From Polyodon spathula (lineage: Eukaryota > Chordata > Actinopteri > Acipenseriformes > Polyodontidae): a stretch of 64,000 nucleotides of DNA. Position numbers and translations under genes: made by a program. The notes below the pieces were generated by a model, which did no database searches, was not told the DNA's origin, and worked only from the letters and a program-made list of their open reading frames with translations. Shown here piece by piece: positions 36,118 to 46,655 of this stretch (its first letter is position 1; each line of letters starts with the position of its first letter). The stretch spans positions 26,290,747 to 26,354,746 of the forward strand of contig NC_054543.1 in assembly GCF_017654505.1 (NCBI RefSeq). Direction: 5' to 3'.

Positions 36118-36773
36118 ATGGACAAAACGGGAAAAATTACTCAGTTCTTCAGCCGGCAAAGAGAGCACGAGTGGTACAAGATAACGGTGAAGCGGCAAGG
36201 AAATTACAAAAAAAGTTGCTAAAACTAACGTTAGATGGACAAATTGATCTTTCATTGAGAAAGTAAAGGATGTGACAGCCTGGATGATTGATGGTTAAAT
36301 CGGTTGCATCAACAAAATAAAATAAAATATCTAGACAGCAGTCACAGTGACCGACTCAGGAAAGAGGAACATTTATATACATTTATAACATAATCTTAGT
36401 GTAAATATTATAACCTGGACAAAACAGAAAGTAATTCCAACATTACAATAGTTTAACATTACTAATTACAACTAGCCATCAAGTACTGACATCAGATGAA
36501 TCGAAGTCAAGTTACTTTGTTTATTCAATAACCTGTAAATAATTCAAAACAAGGAACACTTGCTATATACATGTTAAGTGGCTTCGTTGGGCCACTTTCT
36601 TTTGAGACGTGGGCTCTCTTTGGTTACCATAGTTAGAAATATACTGAAAATAAAAAACATCATGAAAAAATATATAAATGTATTGGGCCAGACAAAATTG
36701 CATCTAGGCCAGTAAAAACACATGCTCAGTGGCCCGAGGGGCCAGTAGTTAAAAATCTAAACGTAGAGCCCTG
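36118..36773 (+). pseudogene. hAT-like relic with N-terminal fragment and one end
   Basis: The start MDKTGKITQFFSR (36118) and, in a neighbouring frame, RARVVQDNGEAARKLQKKLLK resemble the N-terminal region of hAT-derived KIAA1586/ZNF862-like proteins. The element's right end is GTAGAGCCCTG (36763-36773), the same terminus as the nested hAT at 29971-31873, so both probably belong to one family. The left end was not found, and most of the transposase is missing. Confidence 0.45.
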
Positions 36774-37249
36774 CATGTCTTGTGATTTATCATAATAACA
36801 TGACATGATATCTTTGTCAGAGGTAGGTCTAAAAAATCTGATCTTTATTTCCCAGTCAATTATTCTTTTTCAGTTCACCTAGTCATTAGCTCATGCAAAA
36901 TTGCAGAAAATGGGAAAAAAGCCCAACATTTCTCAACTGGGCCATACCAAAGGTTTTATACTGTTACTCCAGGCCAAAAACTGGCATCCCTGGACTTATA
37001 TAAGCCAAATCTGAATGTTAAGAAGGGGCATGGATGTTAAGTTTGCCGTGACAACGAAGCCGGACTGACCGTGCTTAGTCACAAACTAAGCTTCTATTTG
37101 AGCCAGAAAAAAATCTGTGATAGATAAAAAAAAAAATCCATTTGGTATGACCTAATTGATGTCAGTTTAAATGTATTATTATTATTATATTTTTGTCATA
37201 ATTCTGAAACTAATACAATGTTCAGACTTTTAGATTTTGTACTTTTTAA

Positions 37250-37816
37250 CCCTTAGCGGTCCACTTATTCAGCGCTTTTGTCAGGTGCATCAGGTCCAAT
37301 TTATTTTACACGCGCTGTTTAAAAATGTTTTCTTCTGAGAAAGAGGTTTAAAAAGCACTGAATCAGAAAAGGACACTCGGTACTGCATCTCCAGCCAAGT
37401 CCCACCCACTCACCCCTTGTTCATTGTAGTTTTCACATACTTTATAGACGTGCAAACCAAAAAAATCCTCTCCTGATCACTCGTTTTATCACCAAACTCC
37501 TCAATAATGCAATCCACGTCATTATTTTATCTATAACATCTCAAAAAGCTCTGCAAATGTCTGTGATATTATTTGAGCACTGGATGCGGAAGCAGCAACC
37601 TCCTTTGTGTCCATGTTATCTCTGTGGTTCTTGGGGCTATCAGATACGCTCCTATCGGTCACACTCGGTCATTGAAAGGTTTTCTTGGCTTTTTCCGGAA
37701 AAAAAACGACTGGAGACCTGTGCTTGACGTCTTTTTGATGATGTCGGAGGTCCGACATTGGACTGGAAAAAGAAAATTGTAATGTCGGACCTGGTCCGAC
37801 ATAGGACTGCAAAGGG
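37250..37816. mobile_element. piggyBac-type MITE, 567 bp
   Basis: Flanked by TTAA on both sides (37246-37249 and 37817-37820), the specific target of piggyBac transposases. The ends CCCTTAGCGGTCC and, in complement, CCCTTTGCAGTCC match at 11 of 13. There is no transposase gene; the open frame at 37573-37782 has no recognisable domain. It interrupts the left arm of the long-TIR element: the arm sequence continues directly across the TTAA. Confidence 0.82.
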
Positions 37817-38160
37817 TTAAAATATAACAGTTTTTGTAAGTTGACAGTCTGGTTCAGCTTCTGTGAGCTACAAACGCAGAATTAAAGTGACAGGTACCAA
37901 AAAATTTCATTCATATTTTCTCGAACATGTATATTTATATTTCTGCAACAGAAGCGCCTAGAAACAAGTGTTTTGGTATCAGACTAACACTGTCTAAGTG
38001 TGTACTAAGTTTCAAAACTTGGCTTTTTAGGTTCAGATGCAGCAGCTATGCAGACACACACTACAAATGCACACATACTACAGGACCCTACTGCATCTAG
38101 AGAGACCACCCTCAAGTTTGTTACCCCAGGGGTCGTTGAGCTACGAGGTAACACATGAGC

Positions 38161-38653
38161 ATTAGGTGCTACCCTACTCTTTGCCCGTGTGCATATTTGA
38201 ACTCTCAACCCTTCCACAAGGGGCGCTATGGAGCACACAATATGATGCAAAGTTGTCGGTTTTGCACCATAGTTCTTGATGGGTAAGTCAGAGGCTCCCC
38301 AGATGTTGTATTTGGGCACTGGGGGAAAAGGGGAACAAGGTGGCATTGTGTTTTTTGGCTGCCACCCTCAATCATGGAGAGTTGACTCAAAGGTTTGGGG
38401 GAGGCCCAGGGACAAAATATAAAAGGTAAAGTCTCGGGGTTTGCTCCTACTATTAGGTACTACCCTACTCTTTGCCTGTGTGCATTTTTTAACTCTCAAC
38501 CCTTCCACAGGTGGCGCTATGGAGCATGGAAAATGATGCAAAATCTGGGGTTTTGCAAAATAACTTTTGAAGGGTAGGACCCCAAATTTTTTATTTATAT
38601 TTGGCCACTGTGGGACAAGGGGGCAACGTGGCATTGTGTTTTTTGGCTGTGCC
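38161..38653. repeat. Direct repeat of about 203 bp, spaced 291 bp
   Basis: ATTAGGTGCTACCCTACTC at 38161 recurs as ATTAGGTACTACCCTACTC at 38452, and both units end in GGCATTGTGTTTTTTGGCTG. The units are diverged but clearly homologous, and they sit in the centre of the long-TIR element. Confidence 0.8.
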
Positions 38654-39557
38654 AACCGCCTCAAAAATGTACTTTTTCAGCCCCAAAAAACACACTGGTA
38701 TGAAAACTTCTGGGAAGTTGGACTCATTTTTTGGCAAAGGGTCAAACCAAAAGTTCTCACTTTTTGGATAGGACTGGACGAGCAGGTTGTGCCGAGTTCA
38801 GAAGTGTTTGAATGAGTTTCCTATGATATTCCTAGCCTGAGAAATGTTGAAAAAACCAATGCTTGTTAACTAGCTGAAAGTGCTAATTTTACGTTTTATT
38901 TAACCTAAAAATCCAAGTTCATGAAACTCAGTATGCACACTTGAGTTTCTAGGCGCTTCTGTTGCAGAAATATAAATATATATGAAACCATTAATGCATT
39001 TTTAAGTAACAGCCACTTTAAATCCGAGCTTGTGGCTCACAGAAGCAGAACCACAATGTAAATTTACAAAAACTGTTATATTTTAAAAAGTACAAAAGCT
39101 AAAGTTCTCAACAACCCCATGGGTGCACTATGTTAATTTCATAATTATGACAAAAAAATATTTTTTAAACTGACATCAATTAGGTCATACCAAATTTATA
39201 ATTTCTATCTATCATACCTATCATAATTTACACGTGTAGTACGTTTTCTGTGTTTGAAAAAAAATCCAGCACTGAAAAGGTGACAGACAGATTTGGGGTT
39301 CTGTAGTAACGCAGCTGCGAGCATGGTGGTAGATCCAGAAAAACTTTAACTGGGTAACGTTTCCAGAGCCTCAGCAAGACGTTACTGTGTTAAAGTTTGC
39401 CTTGTGAGACCAGGTTGGCATACTGTACTTGTGTTATACCGTTACTTCCTATTAATAAAAATAGTTACTTATTGAAGCAATGTAAAATTCAGTTGTGCCT
39501 CTATAGTTATTTATTTTATTTTTTTTTACATTATTTTAATGTTGGTATTATGCAAGC

Positions 39558-39559
<2 letters not shown>

Positions 39560-39617
<58 letters not shown>
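39560..39617. repeat. (ATT)n microsatellite
   Basis: About 19 perfect ATT units, likely polymorphic. Confidence 0.97.
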
Positions 39618-39639
39618 GTTGCCAGTGGCACAGTGATGT

Positions 39640-40505
39640 AAAGTATAGTATAATGGTTTAACCGTTTAATAAATGATACGTGCAGGATCATTAAAATATA
39701 CGGAAATACCCATCCCTCATTCTAACGTGACTTCACTGAAAACTTGGCAGTTTAGACACACCTGGTATGCATATTGCAGCACTTTCTGTTCCTCTGTATT
39801 GGAAGCAGAAACTTTACTTTGAATGATTTTTAGGTCAAACTCGTTGAAGATAAATGCTGTATATTAGGATCACTGATGAACGTCTGAATATATGCAAATT
39901 ATACTTTTGAACATTTTAAATTAACTGGTTAATACTGAAAAAGAACATAAATAAGCCAAAGTAAAAATGACTGTCACAACAGAAATAAAACAAATACGTC
40001 CTGAAGAAGGATATCTACCACACTGACCCTAAACTATAATGTAATAATTTGCTGAACTGAACTCAAAGCACAGTATTGATGTCTGTCTCATGACAGAGTG
40101 TAACCGCACCATTTCTGCACACCTTGATTCTAATGAATTCCCTACAATTTCAAAATTTAACATGTTACAACAAACCTATCAGAAAACCTGTCATAAGAAA
40201 CCCATATGAATGCCAACTTATAAATGATGGCAACACGTACAGCATTGAAATATTTGAAGACTCTGAAGACTCATATTGAACATCAAAGTGTACAGTGACC
40301 GCTAGTGCATTGTTTTCTCATACTGAAAAACAATTCACAAAAATGCATTCTGCTTTTGAAATACCTCCAAAGTAAACCCGTGTAGTTATTTTAGCACGTT
40401 TTCTTTTTTAATAACCATTCCCTAACATACCTATTTAAATGCATTTGACAGCCTGCCTTAACAAACATGTTTTGATTTACAGCCGATGAAATCTAATAAA
40501 ACTTG
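39640..40505. other. No gene recognised
   Basis: AT-rich sequence between the long-TIR element and the inferred map3k2 promoter. No coding block or repeat with recognisable ends was seen. Confidence 0.35.
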
Positions 40506-40549
40506 TATTATTATTACTATTATTAGTATTATTATTATTATTATTATTA
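40506..40549. repeat. (ATT)n imperfect microsatellite
   Basis: ATT units with a few substitutions. Confidence 0.9.
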
Positions 40550-40629
40550 AGAAAGAATCAATACAGTACCATTTAACCCTAATTAGTGTCACCGCAGGAT
40601 CATCTAAAGCGGGCATTTCCTAGTCTTAC

Positions 40630-40795
40630 CTGAGGATCTATCGTGCCACTTCCTCATTCATAGGGCCGGTTCTCAGAGCCCGCGGCCCGCTGACAGACTC
40701 CACAGAAGCAGATGCTTGAGAGACCGACTATAATTTCCACCCGATCCCGAGGCTGCAGCAACTTCGCTCGTCTAGTACCAGGCCGCGCTTCCTCT
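40630..40795 (-). other. map3k2: Probable non-coding first exon of map3k2
   Basis: The minus strand shows a strong donor, CCTCAG followed by GTAAGA, with the exon's last base at 40630. Upstream is a locally GC- and CpG-rich stretch (GAGCCCGCGGCCCGC, CGAGGCTGCAGCAACTTCGC, GGCCGCGC) that contrasts with the surrounding AT-rich DNA. This fits a 5' UTR exon that splices to the ATGG exon at 3967, about 36.7 kb away. Linkage to map3k2 is inferred from strand, from the lack of any other acceptor gene between, and from the need for an upstream exon. A short upstream ORF (ATG AAT GAG...) is present. The 5' limit is not determinable. Confidence 0.55.
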
Positions 40796-40830
40796 ATATG
40801 AAATTGCACAGGCAGGAGATACAATATATT
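40660..40830 (-). promoter_or_regulatory. CpG-rich promoter candidate between map3k2 and ercc3
   Basis: Short GC-rich interval with several CpG dinucleotides in an otherwise CpG-poor window, overlapping the inferred first exon of map3k2. The ercc3 start codon lies about 1.4 kb away on the other strand, so the region could serve divergent transcription. This is inferred from composition only. Confidence 0.45.
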
Positions 40831-41183
40831 CTTTAATTTAACAACAATTACTGTAAATTTAGTTTAGGCGCATCAGTGTTCAGTATGTCGTTTATATTTG
40901 CAGGACTGGTATTGTTTCGTTTTTTTGGTGGCTGACAATATTACGCCGTGTTGTTGTCCAGTTCCACCACCAGGTAACGCAACCAGTCTGAGATTTCAAA
41001 GAATCTCCACAAAACCTCCACGTCACAGATAACCTGTACACTGCATTTCCATACGTCATAAAAATTGTGTAGATCTTGTAACAGAAACGTATTATGAGTA
41101 CAGTACTCAATCAGTATTGCATCGTGTGCTTCTCAAACATTGTATAATAATGCTTTAAAGATTCTTTGAAAAAGATTTGATAA

Positions 41184-41691
41184 CACTATGTAACACAATT
41201 TTTGTTCCTGGGTAGTGAGTGTTATTTCCTAATTGCTTATGCCTCAAAAGTATAGAAAATGGCTATCATTCCCCACAGACTTTGCCTTTGTGACCAGGAC
41301 AGTGATATTTCAAAATACAAAGATGACTACAAAAGATTTAGAAGTGAGTAGTTTTTCGAGATTTATAATTATACTGTATTTACAGTATAATTGTAAATCT
41401 CGAAAAACTACTCACTTCTAAATCTTTTGTAGTCATCTTTGTATTACTTTAGTATAAATACATGTTAATTTGGATTCATATGTTGTTTTTTTCTGACTTT
41501 ATGTGAACGAAAAGACACACATTTGCCAATTTTCCCATTGGAAATAGTGATATTTTGAAATATCACTGTCCTGGTCACAAAAGCAAAGTCTGTGGGGAAT
41601 AATAGCCATTTTCTATACTTTTGAGGCATATGCAATTAGAAAATAACACTTACTACCCAGGAACAAAAAAAAAAAAAAATGTTACACAGTG
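41184..41691. mobile_element. Foldback derivative of the CACTA-like element, 508 bp
   Basis: Begins CACTATGTAACACAATTTTTG and ends with its complement (...ATGTTACACAGTG), flanked by TAA on both sides (41181-41183, 41692-41694). Both halves derive from the 3' end of the element at 5120-11102, including the last codons of its transposase (the ACTACTCACTTCTAAATCTTTTGTAG segment). They are joined head to head around 41380. The left arm lacks about 105 nt present in the right arm. It has no coding capacity and must rely on an autonomous relative. Confidence 0.88.
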
Positions 41692-42251
41692 TAATCGGGT
41701 TGCCCTGGTAAACATATAGAGTAATACATACATACATTTTAAAATTGTTATATTAATGTGACAACTAGTGATTACACAATTGATGTTGGCCTAATTACAG
41801 TAACATGTGATCGTCACATAAAAGTTTACAATACAAAAATTAAACAGTCTTTGCTTATGGCTGTCTCGAACTGAATCTCACATGCAAACTCTCTCTTCTT
41901 ATATTCTGTATCGAAGCATGTTAGTCACTACTAGACCACCTAACGGACTATCTAATGGTTTTCTATTCATTGATAGAATGACGTGGGCCTTCACTTCCAC
42001 AGCAGTTATTTATAGATACGTGTGTCTTGCTATGCATGGTTTTGTTGGCTCTTTAATTTTGCTGAACCAGGCTAAGCAAGTGCGGGGATTAATAATCATG
42101 GGCAGCTTTGTGAACTGCGAAAGAGCTAGTTATGCAGGGTTCTGTTGCAATAAGAAATCTGTGGAAATTCGAAACATTAAAAAAAATAAATAATAACAAA
42201 CACATTTTTTTCACCCCGTGGGACAGGAAAAGAAGGGTATATTTTGGCAGC

Positions 42252-42270
42252 ATGGGCAAAAGGGATAGAG
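42252..42270 (+). CDS. ercc3: ercc3 first coding exon (MGKRDR)
   Basis: ATG GGC AAA AGG GAT AGA G is followed directly by a donor GTGAGG at 42271. It encodes MGKRDR, the N-terminus I know for vertebrate ERCC3 (XPB), the 3'-5' DNA helicase/translocase of TFIIH that opens DNA in transcription initiation and nucleotide excision repair. The exon is only 19 coding bases, ends after one base of codon 7, and would be invisible without the ercc3 exon found 2.6 kb downstream on the same strand. A short motif could match by chance, but start, donor, strand and distance agree. The exon normally following (basic and acidic N-terminal tail) was not found. Confidence 0.7.
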
Positions 42271-42999
42271 GTGAGGAGGTTTAAATTACGCTTTAGCAGC
42301 AATGTAATGCACAAGACTGAGTACCTAGTTTTTCTTAGTTGTTTTCAATTCCCGTATATGTAATTATTTATTTTGTTAACGTGACATGTTCCATAGTCGT
42401 TAAGTCGAACAACGTATGTCTATAAATGAAAATTTCAAGTACTGCTACTGTATTTATGTAAATGGTTCCAAAAGAATAATGCCTGTGCTCAAGTGAAATA
42501 AACACCGCAGCCTATCCTTTAAATATTCCCATATGCGTGTATACCGCAGAACAATTGACATGCTTTGACTGTATTTATATGTTGGTTATTATGAGATATC
42601 TCAGTACTGCGGGGATAGACGATACTCGCATTGCATAGCACTCTGATATATTCCTGGCTTTACTTTGCTTAATAAGACCTGAGCTTGTTACCTGTGATTA
42701 ATCTGGTTCACTTTAAGACCTGGAATAGGGGTAACTGCTATGCACTTGAAGTCTTATTTCCGTCCATGTACTGATTCTGTTCAAACCATGCCGAGGCTAA
42801 TTGTCATGCATACAGTTTTCATTGAATATGTAGGACTACATTATGCCTTGTGTGACCTAAAACTGTTAAGAGTTTTTTAAGCTTTTTTTTTTTTTTAATT
42901 GAAATGTTTTTTTATTCTAAAATAAAAATGTTGTGTATATCAAATGTGTTTCCACTTTTGAGGTATTTTCTACTTTTCATGCATTTTGGATCTTTTAAT

Positions 43000-44601
43000 C
43001 CTATCCAGTTTTAAATAACTTTAGCATAACTGAGGCAGAAGTGTTAAAGGGACTAGGAGCTCTTAAAATAAACAAATCCCCTGGGCCGGATGAGATCCTC
43101 CCAGTAGTACTCAAAGAAATGAAAGAAGTAATTTACAAACCGCTAACCAAGATCATGCAGCAGTCTCTTGACACAGGGGTGGTACCGACAGACTGGAAAA
43201 TTGCAAACGTAATACCGATCCACAAAAAGGGAAACAAAACTGAACCAGGTAACTACAGACCAGTAAGCCTGACTTCTATTATATGCAAACTTATGGAAAC
43301 TATAATAAGATCCAAAATGGAAAATTACCTATATGGTAACAGGGTACTGGGAGACAGTCAACATGGTTTTAGGAAAGGGAGATCGTGCCTAACTAACTTG
43401 CTTGATTTTTTTGAGGATGCAACATCGATAATGGATAATTGCAAAGCATATGACATGGTTTATTTAGATTTCCAGAAAGCTTTTGACAAAGTCCCGCACA
43501 AAAGATTAATTCTCAAACTGAACGCAGTTGGGATTCAAGGAAACACATGTACATGGATTAGGGAGTGGTTAACATGTAGAAAACAGAAAGTACTGATTAG
43601 AGGAAAAACCTCAGAATGGAGTGTGGTAACCAGCGGTGTACCACAGGGATCAGTATTAGGTCCTCTGCTATTCCTAATCTACATTAATGATTTAGATTCT
43701 GGTATAGTAAGCAAACTTGTTAAATTTGCAGACGACACAAAAGTAGGAGGAGTGGCAAACACTGTTGCAGCAGCAAAGGTCATTCAAAATGATCTAGACA
43801 AGATTCAGAACTGGGCAGACACATGGCAAATGACATTTAATAGAGAAAAGTGTAAGGTACTGCACGCAGGAAATAAAAATGTACATTATAAATATCATAT
43901 GGGAGATATTGAAATTGGAGAAGGACTCTATGAAAAAGACCTAGGAGTTTTTGTTGACTCAGAAATGTCTTCATCTAGACAATGTGGGGAAGCTATAAAA
44001 AAGGCTAACAAGATGCTCGGATACATTGTGAAAAGTGTTGAATTTAAATCAAGGGAAGTAATGTTAAAACTGTACAATGCACTTGAATATTGAATATTGA
44101 ATATTGTGTGCAGTTCTGGTCACCTCGCTATAAAAAAGATATTGCTGCTCTAGAAAGAGTGCAAAGAAGAGCGACCAAAAGTATTCCAGGCTTAAAAGGC
44201 ATGTCATATGCAGACAGGCTAAAAGAATTGAATCTGTTCAGTCTTGAACAAAGAAGACTACGTGGCGACCTAATTCAAGCATTCAAAATTCTAAAAGGTA
44301 TTGACAGTGTCGACCCAAGGGACTTTTTCAGCCTGAAAAAAGAAACAAGGACCAGGGGTCACAAATGGAGTTTAGAAAAAGGGGCATTCAGAACAGAAAA
44401 TAGGAGACACTTTTTTACACAGAGAATTGTGAGGGTCTGGAATCAACTCCCCAGTAATGTTGTTGAAGCTGACACCCTGGGATCCTTCAAGAAGCTGCTT
44501 GATGAGATTTTGGGATCAATAAGCTACTAACAACCAAACGAGCAAGATGGGCCGAATGGCCTCCTCTCGTTTGTAAACTTTCTTATGTTCTTATGTTCTT
44601 A
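43000..44601 (+). pseudogene. CR1 LINE, 5'-truncated, in the ercc3 intron
   Basis: A plus-strand CR1 with ORF2 from just upstream of the reverse transcriptase (LKGLGALKINKSPGPDEILP) to the end (LLDEILGSISY), then the 3' tail TTCTTATGTTCTTATGTTCTTA. The RT catalytic FADD motif is intact. The frame breaks near 44085, where the normal bases are replaced by a short tandem ATTGAATATTGAATATTG, giving a premature stop. Nearly identical to the other copies, so insertion is recent in family terms. It lies between ercc3 exons 1 and 3, where exon 2 is expected. Confidence 0.93.
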
Positions 44602-44880
44602 AAAGTTAGTCTTCGGTTTAAAGATGGTGGTAATTGAAAGCACTGTAAACTGAAAATGGTGAAAGATTACAAACTGTCAGTTTTTAGGTTTCAGTGCTGA
44701 GCTAAACAGCATGTGTTTGGCAAGAAAATAACTTTTACATATGCATGTGTGTTTTTATCTAGTCTTGTTCATTTTATTTGGAAAGTTAAACAAATGCACT
44801 AACCCACTAAGCCTCTCTATGCTCTTTGTATAATGGATCTGTATCGTTTTCTCTATGTAAATATGAGCTGTACCTTCCAG

Positions 44881-45115
44881 GCTCCGGATGGTCATATTTG
44901 TCTGGAGTCTTTCTCTCCAGTTTATAAATATGCTCATGACTCCCTGGTGGCTAGCAGAGCTGGTGTCCCGCCCCTCCCACGCCCAAGAGTACAAGCTGAC
45001 CACCTACTTCCTGTACGCTGCAGTGAGTGTGGGGCTGCAGACCACCGACAATATAGAGTACCTGCAGAAACTCAGCAAGACCTCGGTCCCTGAAGGGATC
45101 ATTCAGTTTATCAAG
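44881..45115 (+). pseudogene. ercc3: ercc3 exon 3 with a 2-nt frameshift deletion
   Basis: Bounded by a good acceptor (TACCTTCCAG, 44871-44880) and donor (AAG then GTGAGA, 45116). It first reads [20 protein letters not shown] in one frame. After about 44953 the homology continues in another frame with [33 protein letters not shown] and [10 protein letters not shown]. Both halves match vertebrate ERCC3 closely. The expected exon is 237 nt (79 codons) and this one is 235, so exactly two bases are missing between GTGGCTA and GCAGAG. Translation would end soon after, before the helicase domains, so the copy is non-functional unless this is a sequence error. No exons 2 or 4 onward were recognised. 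Confidence 0.87.
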
Positions 45116-45171
45116 GTGAGAGCTGCAGGGCTCAAAGCAGGTAGGAAGGGTGAGAGCTGCAGGGCTCAAGC
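45116..45171 (+). repeat. Direct repeat duplicating the ercc3 splice donor
   Basis: GGTGAGAGCTGCAGGGCTCAA occurs at 45115-45135 and again at about 45149-45169. The first copy contains the exon 3 donor, so a second potential donor lies 34 nt downstream. Confidence 0.8.
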
Positions 45172-45199
45172 CCGGACAAGTGGCTTTACTTTTCACTTA

Positions 45200-46650
45200 A
45201 CCTGAATAAACCATTAAAGGGTGGAATTAAGACTCCTATTGCATTTCAGCCATTCCAGGTTTTATTACAAGCTTGATTAGCCACAGTATATAGTAACAAG
45301 CTCAAGTGTGTCTTAGTAAAACCAGGAATGGATCAAACTGCTACTGCTTATTTCCATCCCTGCCGTTTTTACAGTGGAGGGGGGAGCATATGAAGTTACA
45401 CTGGTGTATGCTCATGTTCAAGAGCTGTATTGATGCCACTGAGGTGCTTTTAAAAGGGCCAAGTTGCTCTTTAAAGACCACTTTTTCACTATCGATATAT
45501 CGTTCTCCAAAAATGCAGATGCATCGATACATCAGTGTTATTAAAGGGTAAAAAAAACACAGAGTAATACATGTGGAGCTGTAGATTGCGAGTAACACTT
45601 TAAAAACCTAAATCAGTTTAGGCATATACAGTAGTAATTAAATAAATTACGTTATTGTTTTTACCTTATTCATGTTGATTTGTACCAGGTCAGAGCAAAA
45701 TAAATAAAAATAAAAACTATTCAGGACATTTTAATAAGTACAGTACAGCAATGTGTATCTAAAACGCAGATGTAAATGACTATTTTGTCCCTATCAAATA
45801 ATACATTTGTTTATATTACAAAGTATTTTTTTGCAATGCAACATGTAAAAATTGTTCCACTGCTCCCTGCATCCTCTTTTTAAAATAAATAAATAAATAA
45901 ATAAATAAATAAAATGAGGAGGTCCCATGTAGTGTACCAGCAGAAGAGAGGGCAGACCAGTAAACATTCTCGTTTATGTGAGGATCATCTAAAACGTGAC
46001 AATTTCAAAGGAAGCTCCTGAGAATTGTTAAGACTATGATTTGGAAAGAACACATGTTTTTGACTTGGGTGCTAAAAGAAAAACTTTTAAAAACTTTTAA
46101 ACTGCAAAACTGTAAATGGTTATGATGTTGACATCTACTCTCAGAGACATTGGTACATGTTCCACAACACTGATTGTTACGTTGTGAACGGGATTTTCAA
46201 AAGAAAATGTTTAATGGTAAGCTTGTCTGTCTTTTTTTGTGAACAATTTTGTTTAATTGTTTTAACCTTAGCAAAAAAACAAAGAACATAAACACAGTTG
46301 TGTAAAAAAAAAAAAAAAAAAAAAGTAAGAAACAAAAATAGAATAAATGATGACAAAAATATATATATATAATATATAGTATATCGTAAAGCAGTGTGTT
46401 TGCCTAATGGAAAACCCGTTGAGAATATGCTCAGCTATGACATCAGCTGCCGTCGACCATGAATTTAGAGTAGCCGAACATCAGTGTCAGGGTTTACGTG
46501 CAAGTTTTAATCGCGCTACTATAGTGCATTCATGACGTGTCACGCACAAATGACGCATGCTTGTGTTCATTTCAAAAGTGCACGGCAAAAGAAGTGTGCG
46601 ACTTAACTGTCATTACACTTTGGTAAAGAACGCACTAATTGGCCTCATTA
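45200..46650. other. Intronic sequence, no exon recognised
   Basis: Contains an (AAAT)n run at 45885-45912, A-rich tracts and an AT repeat near 46360. I looked for ercc3 exon 4 on the plus strand and did not find it. Confidence 0.4.
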
Positions 46651-46655
46651 GTCCC

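Larger units (their letters stand above)
35016..39417. mobile_element. 4.4-kb long-TIR DNA transposon, composite
   Basis: The ends CAACCTGGTCTCACAA (35016) and TTGTGAGACCAGGTTG (to 39417) face each other. The arms continue inward as imperfect inverted repeats for more than 1 kb: for example TACCACCATGC (left, 35586) with GCATGGTGGTA (right, about 39322), the GGTATGACCTAATTGATGTCAG pair (about 37144 and 39172-39193), and TTCTGCAACAGAAGCGCCTAG with its complement (about 37948 and 38949). The flanks GCACACT and GCATACT match at 6 of 7. Later insertions sit in the left arm (a hAT relic and a piggyBac MITE). No transposase is seen. The superfamily is unknown. Confidence 0.62.

Noticed and set aside
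39560..40549. ATT runs considered as a CRISPR-like or satellite array
   Set aside because: They are simple trinucleotide microsatellites with no spacers or higher-order unit.
41330..41430. Palindrome considered as a possible origin or regulatory cruciform
   Set aside because: It is fully explained as the centre of a foldback transposon with terminal repeats and TAA target duplications.
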